A stretch of 64,000 bases of DNA from positions 55,865 through 119,864 of the forward strand of contig NZ_MVHF01000020.1 in NCBI RefSeq assembly GCF_002086485.1, in the 5' to 3' direction. This document shows positions 19,277 through 28,593 of the stretch, piece after piece (the stretch's first letter is position 1; each line of letters starts with the position of its first letter). Origin of the DNA: Mycobacterium aquaticum. Lineage in GTDB: Bacteria > Actinomycetota > Actinomycetes > Mycobacteriales > Mycobacteriaceae. The notes beneath the pieces are model-generated. The model made no database searches. It was given only the letters and a program-made list of their open reading frames with translations, and was not told the origin of the DNA. Both the position numbers and the translations under genes were made by a program.

Positions 19277-20583
19277 CGCGATTCTCATTGCGGTGGCCCA
19301 CGATCAAGCCATTGGCACAACGCAGCAGGCCCGCGGTCGGCGCCGTCGCGGTCCTGTTGCTCACAGCCGTTGTGATCGCGGCGTTCTCGTACGACAAGAT
19401 CCCGTTGATAAAGGGCACGTCCGACTATTCGGCGTACTTCACCGAGGCTGGCGGCATCAAGCCCGGCAGTGACGTACGGGTGTCTGGCCTGAGCGTCGGA
19501 CGGGTGTCGAAGGTGGGGCTCGACGGCGCGAAGGTGTTGGTGGATTTCACCGTGGACGACGGGGTCGAACTGGGAGACCGGACCGAGGCGGCCATCAAGA
19601 CCGAAACCGTGCTGGGAACCAAGGTGCTCGAGCTCACCCCGCGAGGCGACGGCAACCTGTCCGGTCCCATCCCGACCGAACGGACCACCTCCCCGTACGA
19701 CCTGCCCTCGGCGCTGGGCGATCTCACCACCGCGATCAGCGGGCTGGACACCACGCAGCTGTCCTCGGCGCTGACCACGCTGGCCGACACCTTCCGCGAC
19801 ACCCCGCCCGATCTGAAGCTCGCACTACAGGGCGTCGCGCAGTTCTCCGACACCCTCAACACCCGCGACGCGCAACTGCGCAATCTGCTGGCCAACGCCA
19901 ACAGGGTAACCGGCGTGCTCGCCAAACGCAGCGACCAGATCGCCAATCTGGTGGTCAACACCAATGCGCTACTGGCCGAACTGTTGTCCCAACGCGCTGC
20001 GATCGACACACTGATGACCAACCTGACCGCGGTCTCACATCAGATCACCGGTCTGGTGAACGACAATCGCACCCAGCTCAAACCCGCCGTCGACAAACTC
20101 AACGGTGTTCTCGACATCCTGGACAAGCGCAAGGGCGAACTGCAGCGGACCCTGTATCTCCTGCGCCGCTATGCGATGTCATTCGGAGAGGTGCTGGGAT
20201 CCGGGCCGTTCTTCAAGGCCTCGCTGGTGAATCTGCTGCCGGGCCAGTTCGCCCAGCCGTTCATCGACGCGGCGTTCTCCGACCTCGGCCTTGACCCCAA
20301 CGTCCTTCCGCCGTCCGAACTGGTCGACCCGGGCGTCGGGCAACCAGGCACCCCGCCGCTGCCGATGCCGTACCCGCGGACCGGCCAGGGCGGTGAGCCG
20401 AACTTGAACCTGCCCGACGCGATCACCGGTAACCCGGGCGATCCGCGATACCCCTACCGGCCACCGCTGCCCGCGCCTGCGCCAGGAGGCCCGCCACCGG
20501 GACCGCCGGCGTTGGCGCCTGCCCCCGGTGAGCTGCCGCCGCCCAGCGTGCCCCCACCGCCACCTGCCGAAGGCGGTCGATGA
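19273..20583 (+). CDS. mceC: MceC-type channel subunit
   Basis: This 436-residue MCE protein is coupled to mceB by ATGA. An N-terminal helix (about residues 23-41) is followed by the MCE domain with YSAYFTEAGGIKPGSDVRVS and SVGRVSKVGLDG, then a helical region to about residue 325. The final 100 residues are very proline-rich (PPPGPPALAPAPGELPPP near residues 403-420), a feature C subunits often show. It has no cysteines, unlike MceA, B and D. The proline-rich tail may contact the cell wall, which is an inference only. Confidence 0.92.
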   Translation: MTRFSLRWPTIKPLAQRSRPAVGAVAVLLLTAVVIAAFSYDKIPLIKGTSDYSAYFTEAGGIKPGSDVRVSGLSVGRVSKVGLDGAKVLVDFTVDDGVELGDRTEAAIKTETVLGTKVLELTPRGDGNLSGPIPTERTTSPYDLPSALGDLTTAISGLDTTQLSSALTTLADTFRDTPPDLKLALQGVAQFSDTLNTRDAQLRNLLANANRVTGVLAKRSDQIANLVVNTNALLAELLSQRAAIDTLMTNLTAVSHQITGLVNDNRTQLKPAVDKLNGVLDILDKRKGELQRTLYLLRRYAMSFGEVLGSGPFFKASLVNLLPGQFAQPFIDAAFSDLGLDPNVLPPSELVDPGVGQPGTPPLPMPYPRTGQGGEPNLNLPDAITGNPGDPRYPYRPPLPAPAPGGPPPGPPALAPAPGELPPPSVPPPPPAEGGR

Positions 20584-21890
20584 TCATGACCTCACGGAAA
20601 CGCCTGTCGGCCAATCACTTACGCATCGGGACCGCGACTGTGCTGGCGGTGGTACTCGTCGTCGCCATCACAGTGGTGGCCACCCCGTGGTGGGATCACG
20701 CCCGCAAGAACACCTACGTCGCCTATTTTCCCAACACCAACGGTCTGTACACCGGTGACGAGGTGCGCATCCTCGGCGTGGCGGTCGGAACCGTCGACGC
20801 CATCGAACCGCAGCCCAGCGCGGCCAAGGTCACCTTCTCGGTGGACAGGCAGTACCCGGTCCCGGCCGACGTCCAGGCGGCCATCCTGTCGCCGTCACTG
20901 GTGAGCGCCCGCGCGATCCAGCTGGTGCCCGCATACACCAGCGGGCCGAAACTGGCCGACGGGGCAGCGATTCCACGGGACCGCACCGCGGTGCCTGTCG
21001 AGTGGGACGATCTGCGGCAACAGCTGGAGAAACTCACCGACTCTCTGCAGCCCACCACGCCGGGTGGCCCGAGTGCCGTCGGCGAGTTCGTCAACAGTGC
21101 CGCGGCCAACCTGCGCGGCCAGGGAGACACCGCACGCGACACGATCATCAAACTGTCTCAGGCGCTTTCGGCACTCGGCGACCACAGCACCGACATCTTC
21201 AGCACGGTGCGCAACCTGCAACTGCTGGTGTCGGCGCTGTCGTCGAGCAGCGAACTGCTCGCGGCGTTCAACACCAACCTGGCCGACATCACCACCGTGC
21301 TGTCCAACACGCCCGATGAAGTGGCCGACGCGACGCAGGCACTCGACGGTGCGGTGAACGACCTACGTGGCTTCGTTGCCGAGAACCGCGAGGGACTCGG
21401 GACCACGTTCGATCATCTCAACGCGATCACCACGGCACTCAACGACAGCCGCGGTGATGTCAAGCAGGTACTGCACATCGCTCCCACGGTGTTCCAGAAT
21501 TTCATGAACATCTATCAACCGGCGCAGAGCGCCGTGACCGGCATCCTGGCCCCGGTCAATTTCGCCAACACTGTCCAATTCATCTGCAGTGCAATACAAG
21601 CTGCGTCGCGGGAAAACTGGGAGCAGTCGTCACGGCTGTGCGTGCAATACCTCGCGCCGATCATCAAGAACCGGCAGTACAACTTTCCGCCGCTGGGCGC
21701 CAACCCTTTCGTGGGCGCATCGGCCCGGCCCAACGAGATCACCTACAGCGAGGATCGGCTCAACCCGCATCTGCCGCCGGCGCAGGCCCAGCCCACCCCG
21801 GCCGCCCCGTTGCCGGCCGAGGCGCCCACCACCTCGACAGACCCCAGCCTGGGCTTGTCGGGCCTCATGGTCCCGGGCGGCACCCGATGA
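20580..21890 (+). CDS. mceD: MceD-type channel subunit
   Basis: This 436-residue MCE protein has its ATG inside the mceC stop; a second ATG six bases on is possible. A membrane helix at about residues 17-35 is followed by the MCE domain (YVAYFPNTNGLYTGDEVRIL, then GVAVGTVDAIEP) and long helices rich in DDLRQQLEKL-type repeats. The region NTVQFICSAIQAASRENWEQ and LCVQYLAP near residues 330-360 has the paired cysteines typical of D subunits. The tail is Pro/Ala-rich. It overlaps the lipoprotein gene that follows. Confidence 0.92.
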   Translation: MIMTSRKRLSANHLRIGTATVLAVVLVVAITVVATPWWDHARKNTYVAYFPNTNGLYTGDEVRILGVAVGTVDAIEPQPSAAKVTFSVDRQYPVPADVQAAILSPSLVSARAIQLVPAYTSGPKLADGAAIPRDRTAVPVEWDDLRQQLEKLTDSLQPTTPGGPSAVGEFVNSAAANLRGQGDTARDTIIKLSQALSALGDHSTDIFSTVRNLQLLVSALSSSSELLAAFNTNLADITTVLSNTPDEVADATQALDGAVNDLRGFVAENREGLGTTFDHLNAITTALNDSRGDVKQVLHIAPTVFQNFMNIYQPAQSAVTGILAPVNFANTVQFICSAIQAASRENWEQSSRLCVQYLAPIIKNRQYNFPPLGANPFVGASARPNEITYSEDRLNPHLPPAQAQPTPAAPLPAEAPTTSTDPSLGLSGLMVPGGTR

Positions 21891-23008
21891 CGCGCCTGTG
21901 GATCGCCGCACTGATGGTCGCGTGCCTGTCGTTGATCCCCGGATGCGAATGGCGTGGCCTCAACTCGCTGCAACTCCCGGGAACCGAAGGCGGCGGTGAC
22001 GGCTCGTACACTATCCAGGCGCAACTGCCGGATGTCGTTGTCATCCAACAGAACACCCGGGTCCGCGTCGCCGATGTCAACGTCGGCAACGTCACCAAGA
22101 TCGAGGTTCAGGACTGGCATGCCCTGGTGACCATGCGGATCAACGGCGATGTCCATCTGCCGGCCAACAGCACCGCCAAGGTGGGGCAGACCAGCCTGCT
22201 CGGATCGATGCACATCGAACTCGCGCCGCCGACCGATGAACCACCGCGCGGTGAGCTCAAGGACGGGTCGGTGATCCCGCTCTCGGCGGCAGCCACCTAT
22301 CCGACGACCGAGCAGACGCTGGCGTCGGTTTCGGTACTGCTCAACGGCGGTGGGCTCGGCCAGCTTCAGGAGATCAACCAGACCTTCGCCAAGGCACTGG
22401 CCGGCCGCGAGAACGACCTGCGCAGCCTGCTGCATCAACTCGACACGTTCGTCGCCTCGCTCAACGCCCAGACCGACGACATCATCACGGCCACCGAAAG
22501 TCTCAACTCGCTGGTGGGACAGGTGTCGGCGAAGAACGCGACCGTCGACAAAGCGCTCACGACCATCCCGCAGGCGCTGGCGGTGCTGTCCGAACAACGT
22601 GGCACGATCGCCGATGCCGTGGATGCGCTCGGCAAGTTCAGTGCCATCGCGACCTCGACGGTCAATCAGACCAAGGAAGCTCTCGTCGACAACCTGCGCA
22701 ACATCGCACCGGTGCTCCGCGAGCTGGCCAACGCCGGTCCTGCGCTCACCAAGGGCCTGGACTTCCTGTCGACCTATCCGTGGGTGAAAAGCACGCTGGC
22801 CAACTGGTTTCGGGGCGACTTCGCCAACATCACACTGGTGGTCGATCTCACCTTGAGCCGAATCGACAGCAGCTTGTTCACCGGCACCCGGTGGGAGGGC
22901 AATCTCACCGAACTCGAGATGCAGTGGGGGCGCACGATCGGCCAGATGCCGAGCCCCTACACCGCGGGCAATCCACTGATCGCCCCCTATCACTGGGGGT
23001 CGTACTGA
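21887..23008 (+). CDS. mceE: MceE-type lipoprotein subunit
   Basis: This is the lipoprotein member of the set (373 residues). The signal peptide ends with the lipobox IPGC, with Cys20 as the predicted lipid attachment site, as in LprK/MceE proteins. The MCE domain follows (YTIQAQLPDVVVIQQNTRVR, then VADVNVGNVTKIEV), and then a helical region. The C-terminus ends HWGSY without a proline-rich tail. The ATG is inside the mceD stop. One base separates it from mceF. Confidence 0.93.
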   Translation: MTRLWIAALMVACLSLIPGCEWRGLNSLQLPGTEGGGDGSYTIQAQLPDVVVIQQNTRVRVADVNVGNVTKIEVQDWHALVTMRINGDVHLPANSTAKVGQTSLLGSMHIELAPPTDEPPRGELKDGSVIPLSAAATYPTTEQTLASVSVLLNGGGLGQLQEINQTFAKALAGRENDLRSLLHQLDTFVASLNAQTDDIITATESLNSLVGQVSAKNATVDKALTTIPQALAVLSEQRGTIADAVDALGKFSAIATSTVNQTKEALVDNLRNIAPVLRELANAGPALTKGLDFLSTYPWVKSTLANWFRGDFANITLVVDLTLSRIDSSLFTGTRWEGNLTELEMQWGRTIGQMPSPYTAGNPLIAPYHWGSY

Positions 23009-23009
23009 G

Positions 23010-24503
23010 ATGATCCGCCTGTCGAGAGCCGTATGGACCCAGCTGGCGATTCTGACCGTCATCACGCTGGTCGCAGTGGCCGTCATGGCGTTCGGATTCG
23101 TGAAAGTGCCTGCGCTACTGGGCTTCGGCCGTTACACGATCACGGTGCAGTTGCCGGCGTCCGGCGGACTCTACCCGACCTCGGTGGTGACCTACCGCGG
23201 AACCGAGATCGGCCGAGTCGACTCGATCACTGTCACCCATGGCGGCGTCGACGCCGTCCTCAACCTCGACTCGGCGACCCCGGTGCCGTCGGACGTCATC
23301 GCGGCGGTGCACAGCCGCTCGGCCGTCGGCGAGCAGTTCCTGGAATTGACACCGCAATCCGCGCACGGGTCCGGCGCGGTGCTGCGCGACGGCGACACCA
23401 TACCCGCCTCACGCACTCACATCCCGGCCGATATCGGAAACCTGCTCGACGCTACCAACAAAGCCCTGCAAGCGATTCCGCATGACGATCTGCGCACGGT
23501 GATCGACGAGTCGGCCAAGGCCGTCGGCGGGCTGGGACCCGAACTGTCCCGGATCGTCGACGGATCCACCGCGCTGGCGATCCAGGGCGGCACCTCGGTG
23601 GACCAGTTGAGTCAGCTGATCGACCAGGCCCCGCCCGTGCTGAATTCCCAGGCTCAGACCGCGGATTCGATCCAGACCTGGGCGCAGCGCATGGCGGCGA
23701 TCACCGGCGGTCTCAAAGCGCAGGACACTGCATTCGCGGATCTGCTCGACGTCGGAGGCGCTGCGCTGGGTGAGGGCAAGGCGCTGTTCGACCGCATCCA
23801 GCCCACCCTGCCGGTGCTGCTGGCCAATCTGGTGAGCCTCGGCGACATCGCCGTGACCTACCGCAATGACCTCGAACAGCTGCTCGTGCTGTATCCACAG
23901 GGCACAGCAGTGATGTCGGCAATCGCACTGGCCAACGCCGACACCAAGCAGGCATACCGAGGGATCTACCTCGACTTCAATCTCAATCTGAACTTGCCGC
24001 CACCGTGCAATACCGGCTTCCTGCCGGTGCGCCAGCAACGATCACCGTCCGACCAGGATTATCCCGAGCGGCCCGCGGGCGAGCTGTACTGCCGGGTTCC
24101 GCAGGACTCTGACCTCAATGTCCGTGGGGTACGCAACATCCCGTGCGAGGGCAAACCGTGGAAGCGGGCGCCGACGGTCGAACTGTGCGAAAGCGATGAA
24201 GACTATGTGCCGCTCAACGACGGCTACAACTGGAAGGGCGACCCGAACGCGACGATCACCGGCCAAGGCGTGCCGCAGTACGCGCCGGGCACCGATCCGC
24301 GCCTGCCGCCGCCGCAGGGCTCCGGCACGGCACCACCACCCGGCGCCGCGCCTGCGCCGGCCCCGCCCGTCGCATTCGTCCCCTACGACCCGGCCACCGG
24401 AACCTATCTGGGACCCGACGGCAGGCCCTACACCGACGCCGACCTGGCCGACACCACGAAAGGCAAAACATGGCAGAGCATGCTGATGCCACCGAATCGG
24501 TAG
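23010..24503 (+). CDS. mceF: MceF-type channel subunit
   Basis: This is the last and longest MCE subunit (497 residues). The membrane helix is at about residues 12-33. The MCE domain has YTITVQLPASGGLYPTSVVT and YRGTEIGRVDSI, and a long helical part runs to about residue 310. A cysteine-containing region follows (PPPCNTGFLP, LYCRVPQD, IPCEGKPW, ELCESDED), and then a Pro/Gly-rich tail. Four cysteines spaced in this way are common in F subunits and may form disulfides. The final 34 bases overlap the first Mce-associated gene in another frame. Confidence 0.92.
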   Translation: MIRLSRAVWTQLAILTVITLVAVAVMAFGFVKVPALLGFGRYTITVQLPASGGLYPTSVVTYRGTEIGRVDSITVTHGGVDAVLNLDSATPVPSDVIAAVHSRSAVGEQFLELTPQSAHGSGAVLRDGDTIPASRTHIPADIGNLLDATNKALQAIPHDDLRTVIDESAKAVGGLGPELSRIVDGSTALAIQGGTSVDQLSQLIDQAPPVLNSQAQTADSIQTWAQRMAAITGGLKAQDTAFADLLDVGGAALGEGKALFDRIQPTLPVLLANLVSLGDIAVTYRNDLEQLLVLYPQGTAVMSAIALANADTKQAYRGIYLDFNLNLNLPPPCNTGFLPVRQQRSPSDQDYPERPAGELYCRVPQDSDLNVRGVRNIPCEGKPWKRAPTVELCESDEDYVPLNDGYNWKGDPNATITGQGVPQYAPGTDPRLPPPQGSGTAPPPGAAPAPAPPVAFVPYDPATGTYLGPDGRPYTDADLADTTKGKTWQSMLMPPNR

Positions 24504-25078
24504 CCGATAAACGACCGGATGATGCCGATGAGGCCGAACATCCGGAAGAGTCTGCGCCGGAAGATGAGTCCGCCGCGCAGCCGTCCGGACGACGACTGCC
24601 GTGGCTACGCACTCCGGTTGTTGCGGCGGTGGCACTGGTCGCCGTCCTCGGTGGCCTCGCCGGTTGGCTGGCCTATCACAGCCACCAGAACTCGGTGGCG
24701 CAGCATCAGCGCAACCAGTTCGTCCAGACGGCCCGCCAGGCGGCGGTCGATCTCACCTCGATCAGCTTCACCGAGGCCGACACAGACATCCAGCGCATCC
24801 TCGATTCCGCCACCGGAACGTTCCGCGACGATTTCGAGCAGCGTTCGGCCCCATTCGTCGAAGTCGTCAAACGGACCCAGTCGACGTCGCGCGGGACCGT
24901 CGCCGACGCCGGACTGGAATCCGAATCCGGCGGCCAGGCCCGGGTATTGGTCGCGGTCTCGGTGAAAACGTCGATTGCCGCTGCGCCCGAACAGGACCCA
25001 CGCCGATGGCGAATGCGGATCAGCGTCGAAAAGGTCGGCGACGACGTCAAGGTGTCGAACGTCGAGTTCGTGCCATGA
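24470..25078 (+). CDS. Mce-associated membrane protein 1
   Basis: This 202-residue Mce-associated (Mas) protein has an acidic Glu/Asp-rich cytoplasmic head of about 40 residues. One membrane helix spans about residues 48-67, and a C-terminal NTF2-like outer domain (about 80-202) ends in the strand VKVSNVEFVP. Such proteins are encoded after MceF, and in characterised systems they stabilise the transport complex. It starts inside mceF (34-base overlap) and is coupled by ATGA to the second such gene, so expression is tied to the transporter. Confidence 0.87.
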   Translation: MAEHADATESVADKRPDDADEAEHPEESAPEDESAAQPSGRRLPWLRTPVVAAVALVAVLGGLAGWLAYHSHQNSVAQHQRNQFVQTARQAAVDLTSISFTEADTDIQRILDSATGTFRDDFEQRSAPFVEVVKRTQSTSRGTVADAGLESESGGQARVLVAVSVKTSIAAAPEQDPRRWRMRISVEKVGDDVKVSNVEFVP

Positions 25079-25641
25079 GCGGCAGCCTTGTCGATGACGC
25101 TCCCGAGACCGATGAGCTCACCGAGAATCTCGGAGAGCAGCCGACCGAACCACCGGGGGTGAACTGGAATCGCCTGCTGACCTTCGGAGTGCTGCCCGTC
25201 GCCGCACTGGCGCTCACCGCGGCTGCGGGGATGTTCAAATGGCAGGACAGCACCGCGGATCTCACCGCGGCAGCCGCCGGTGAGTCGGTGCACGCCGCGA
25301 GCGACAGCACCGTTGCGATCCTGTCGTACCGACCAGAAACGGTCGACCGTGATCTGCCCGCCGCGGCGGGCAGGCTCACCGGTGACTTCCGTGACCAGTA
25401 CACGCAGTTGATCAACGACGTCGTCATACCCGGTGCCAAACAGCAGCACATCGCCGCGACAGCCACGGTGCCTGCCGCCGCGTCGGTATCTGCAGGGCCG
25501 GAGCATGCCGTGACGCTGGTACTCGTCGACCAGACCACGACGATCGGAAATGGGCCGCCCACCAAAACCACTTCCAGCGTGCGGGTGACCCTCGACAAGG
25601 TCGACGGCCGATGGCTCGTCTCGCAGTTCGAACCGGTGTAG
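25075..25641 (+). CDS. Mce-associated membrane protein 2
   Basis: This second Mas protein (188 residues) has an acidic head, a helix at about residues 34-52 and an outer domain with the same fold pattern, ending in VRVTLDKVDGRWLVSQFEPV. Its length and layout match the first Mas protein, but sequence identity is low. The ATG is inside the preceding stop. The last 31 bases overlap the CAP-domain gene. Having two Mas genes at the end of an mce operon is normal. Confidence 0.87.
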   Translation: MSGSLVDDAPETDELTENLGEQPTEPPGVNWNRLLTFGVLPVAALALTAAAGMFKWQDSTADLTAAAAGESVHAASDSTVAILSYRPETVDRDLPAAAGRLTGDFRDQYTQLINDVVIPGAKQQHIAATATVPAAASVSAGPEHAVTLVLVDQTTTIGNGPPTKTTSSVRVTLDKVDGRWLVSQFEPV

Positions 25642-26105
25642 CCGTCGTGCTCGCGGTGCTGGCAGGCACCGCGGCACGGCCGGCAACCGCGCATGCCGAC
25701 AACAAGAGGCTCAACGACAGCGTGGTGGCCAACGTGTACACCATCCAGCATCACGCCGGGTGCACCGGCAACATCAAGATCGATCCGTTGCTGCAGCGGG
25801 CTGCCGAATGGCACACCGACGACGTGCTCGAAAACCGGGACATCAACGGTGACATCGGATCTGACGGTTCGACACCGCAGAGCCGTGCCGTTGCCGCCGG
25901 ATTCCGCGGGACGGTCGCCGAAACCGTTGCGATCAACCCGGCCGTCGCGATCAACGGCATCGACATCCTCAACCAGTGGTACTACGACCCGGCCGCGTTC
26001 GCGATCATGTCGGACTGCGCCAACACCCTGATGGGGGTGTGGTCGGCCAACAGCCTCGACCGCAGCGTCGTGGTCGCGGTGTACGGCAAACCCGCGCAAA
26101 CATAG
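25611..26105 (+). CDS. CAP-domain secreted protein at the operon end
   Basis: This 164-residue exported protein of the CAP (SCP/PR-1) superfamily has a signal peptide to about residue 28 (GTAARPATAHA). The domain starts with LNDSVVANVYTIQHHAG, then LLQRAAEWHTDDVL, the usual position of the first CAP histidine, and ends with VWSANSLDRSVVVAVYG. Two cysteines (GCTGN and SDCANT) may pair. Its ATG lies inside the second Mas gene with a 31-base overlap, which makes it part of the mce transcription unit. CAP proteins often bind lipids or sterols, so a role in delivering substrate to the Mce channel is possible but is only inference. Confidence 0.75.
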   Translation: MARLAVRTGVAVVLAVLAGTAARPATAHADNKRLNDSVVANVYTIQHHAGCTGNIKIDPLLQRAAEWHTDDVLENRDINGDIGSDGSTPQSRAVAAGFRGTVAETVAINPAVAINGIDILNQWYYDPAAFAIMSDCANTLMGVWSANSLDRSVVVAVYGKPAQT

Positions 26106-26147
26106 GTACAAGTACTCTGCGGCGCCACCCCCTCGGAGCGGCAGACT

Positions 26148-27461
26148 GTGGGCATGCCCGATTCTCATGTGATGTCGTCTGCCGGCGCCGTGACCGATGT
26201 GACGAAGCCCGAGCGTGACCGCGCCGTCGACGTGGCCCGGTTGGCCGCACTCGTCGTCGTCATGTTCGGGCACTGCGCGCTGCTGCTGGCGACGATCGAT
26301 GCCGGCGGTGTGGAGATCGGCAACATTCTCGGCGCCATCCCCGGGCTCGCCCCGATCACCTGGATCCTGCAGGTCATGCCGCTGTTCTTCCTGGCCGGCG
26401 GGGCCGCAGGCGCCTACAGCTGGCACCCCGGCGGTACGACCGCGTCGTGGGGCGCATGGTTGCTGACCCGCGCTCAGCGTCTGTGCCGGCCGGCCTTCTG
26501 GTACCTCGCGGTGTGGACCGTGGCCCTGATCGCGGTGCAGTTGACGATGGGAGCCGAATCCGCGGCAGCGCTCGGGCGGGAATGCGTTGCGCTGCTGTGG
26601 TTCCTCGGCGTCTACCTGGTGGCGCTGGCTTTCGTTCCCGCGTTGACGCGACTGCCCAGCGGTACGGCCGCCGCGGCCGTGGTGCTGTCGCTCATCGTGG
26701 CCGCGGCGCTGATGGACGCCGTGCGATTCGCGGTCGACGACGCCGCGGCGGGCACCGCGAACCTGCTCTTCGTCTGGCTGATCCCCGTGGTCATCGGTGT
26801 GGCCTACGCACATCGGCTGATCAGTGTGCGCGCAGCCGTCCTTGCGGCGGTCACCGCGTTCGTCGCGCAGGTCCTCCTCGCGGCCTACGGCCCGTACGAC
26901 GTGTCACTGGTGGTCACCGGCACCGAGCGGGTGTCGAACGTGTCGCCTCCGACGTTGCTGCTCGCACTGCACTGCACCTGGATGTCGTGCCTGTTCGTGG
27001 CGGCCGCCGGGGCCGTGCGGCGGTGGGCCGCTCGACCGCGGGTGTGGAAGGTGGTAGCGGTCGGCAACGGGGGAGCGATGACGCTCTACCTGTGGCACAT
27101 TCCGGCGATCGCGATCGCCACATTCACCTTGCACGCGTTCGGTCTTGATGCCTTCGACCCCCACGCGCCGGGTTTCTGGGGGATGCTCGCGTTGCGCGCC
27201 GTGGTCTTCGCCGTCGTGATGGCGGTGGCCTTCCGGCTGCTGTCGCCGCTGGAACACCGGGCGTTGCCGTGGTGGGACGGACGCGTACGGCCCACCGGGA
27301 CCCGGGCGGTGGGCACCGGTGTGCTGGTCTGCCTGGCCGGTGCCGCTCTGGTGCTGATGGCCAAGAGCGGACTCAGCGGTGTCGTCGGCTGGACGGCGTT
27401 GGGCGGCTTCCTGATTGCGGTGCTGGGCGCACGCGCATGCGCAGGGCCTGCCTCCGACTGA
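26148..27461 (+). CDS. Acyltransferase-3 family membrane protein
   Basis: This integral membrane protein (437 residues, about ten helices) belongs to the AT3 family, which transfers acyl groups to sugars or peptidoglycan outside the membrane. The start of the domain reads RDRAVDVARLAALVVVMFGH; Arg and His in the first helix match the family's expected catalytic region (RxxDxLRxxA...H). The second helix has VMPLFFLAGG, and the later YLWHIPAIAIA matches the family's last functional motif. The GTG at 26148 has GGAG about nine bases upstream and is preferred to the ATG six bases on. It follows the CAP gene by 42 bases and may read through from it. Confidence 0.8.
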   Translation: MGMPDSHVMSSAGAVTDVTKPERDRAVDVARLAALVVVMFGHCALLLATIDAGGVEIGNILGAIPGLAPITWILQVMPLFFLAGGAAGAYSWHPGGTTASWGAWLLTRAQRLCRPAFWYLAVWTVALIAVQLTMGAESAAALGRECVALLWFLGVYLVALAFVPALTRLPSGTAAAAVVLSLIVAAALMDAVRFAVDDAAAGTANLLFVWLIPVVIGVAYAHRLISVRAAVLAAVTAFVAQVLLAAYGPYDVSLVVTGTERVSNVSPPTLLLALHCTWMSCLFVAAAGAVRRWAARPRVWKVVAVGNGGAMTLYLWHIPAIAIATFTLHAFGLDAFDPHAPGFWGMLALRAVVFAVVMAVAFRLLSPLEHRALPWWDGRVRPTGTRAVGTGVLVCLAGAALVLMAKSGLSGVVGWTALGGFLIAVLGARACAGPASD

Positions 27462-27467
27462 TCGACA

Positions 27468-27749
27468 TCAGTCGGCGAACCACCGCCTGGGGAACCGCTC
27501 GTCGAGCTGTGCGAGGAGCCGTTGGACCTCCCGGCTCCTGGCTTCGAGCTCACGGGCCTCCGCGCGGGCCCGCGCCATCGCACGCAGGCCGACGACCCGC
27601 CCGCCTTCCGAACACGCCCGCAGGTGGGCCCGGCTGCGGGCGAGTTCACTTGCCAGCTGGACACGTTCGTCGGCGAGCACGCTGCGGAAGTACGCCGCCT
27701 GGGACGCATCTGCTGCCCTGGCCGCGGCCACGGAGAGCTGTGCAGTCAT
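27468..27749 (-). CDS. Small helical conserved-type protein, function unknown
   Basis: This 93-residue protein is almost entirely helical and rich in Ala, Arg, Glu and Leu, with heptad-like ELARSRAHLRACSEGG and ARARAEARELEARSREVQRL segments, suggesting a coiled-coil dimer. No signal peptide is seen. The ATG at 27749 lies 99 bases from the divergent channel gene, and the gene is convergent with the acyltransferase gene six bases away. Nothing identifies its role. It may be a cytosolic adaptor, but there is no direct evidence. Confidence 0.6.
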   Translation of the reverse strand: MTAQLSVAAARAADASQAAYFRSVLADERVQLASELARSRAHLRACSEGGRVVGLRAMARARAEARELEARSREVQRLLAQLDERFPRRWFAD

Positions 27750-27848
27750 CGCGGTAACGTAACCGTTCGCTTAGATTCCTGCCACACGACCACAACAATC
27801 CAACCGCCCCTCAGGAACGGGTCCCACGGCGTACCGCACACTTTTGTC

Positions 27849-28586
27849 GTGACTGCACAAGCACCGCTGGACCGCTGGGAACACCGTGTCGAATGGCCGC
27901 TCGCCGTGGTCGCCGTCGTCTTCCTGATCGGGTACTCGGTCGACGTCCTCGAACAGCCACACGGGCTCACCGCGCAGGTGGTACGCGTATTGACGGCGCT
28001 GTGCTGGGGCGCGTTCGCACTCGACTACGCCGTGCGCCTGTGGTTGGCCCCCGACCGCTGGCGGTGGTTCTATCGGCACCTGCTCGACCTCGCCATCGTG
28101 GCGCTACCACTCATCAGGCCATTGCGCCTGGTGCGTTTGGTGATTCTGATCACGGTGCTGCAGAAGGCCGTAGGCAACGCCATCCGTGGCCGGGTGGTGG
28201 TCTACACGTTCGTCGGCGCGGCGCTGCTGGTGTACGTCGCATCCCTGGCGGTCCTACAGGCCGAACGCGACGACCCCAGCGCCGGCATCACCACGTTCGG
28301 CCAGGCGCTGTGGTGGTCGATCACGACCATCACCACCGTCGGCTACGGCGACGAATACCCCGTCACGACCACCGGCCGGATCATCGCCGCGCTGTTGATG
28401 ATCGGCGGCATCAGCCTCGTCGGGTCGATCACCGCCACGATCGCGTCCTGGATCGTGCAAAGGGTCGCCGAGGAGGACACCACCGCGCAGGCCGCCACCG
28501 TCGAGCACATCGAGGACCTGCGGTCGGAAATCCGTGCGCTGCGTGCCGAACTGGGGCAGCTCACCGCACGGACCTCCGCGACCTGA
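27849..28586 (+). CDS. Voltage-gated-like potassium channel
   Basis: This 245-residue membrane channel is likely tetrameric. Helices S1-S3 are followed by the Arg-rich RPLRLVRLVILITVLQKA near residues 92-109, which looks like a short S4 sensor. A pore loop carries the selectivity filter TTVGYGD, and the last helix has SLVGSITATIASWIVQRV. The C-terminal 40 residues are a charged coil (EDLRSEIRALRAEL) that may hold the tetramer together. The start GTG at 27849 follows the in-frame extension that the neighbouring reading provides; upstream residues are not conserved. The end lies eight bases from the convergent isocitrate lyase gene. Confidence 0.87.
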   Translation: MTAQAPLDRWEHRVEWPLAVVAVVFLIGYSVDVLEQPHGLTAQVVRVLTALCWGAFALDYAVRLWLAPDRWRWFYRHLLDLAIVALPLIRPLRLVRLVILITVLQKAVGNAIRGRVVVYTFVGAALLVYVASLAVLQAERDDPSAGITTFGQALWWSITTITTVGYGDEYPVTTTGRIIAALLMIGGISLVGSITATIASWIVQRVAEEDTTAQAATVEHIEDLRSEIRALRAELGQLTARTSAT

Positions 28587-28593
28587 CGCCGTC

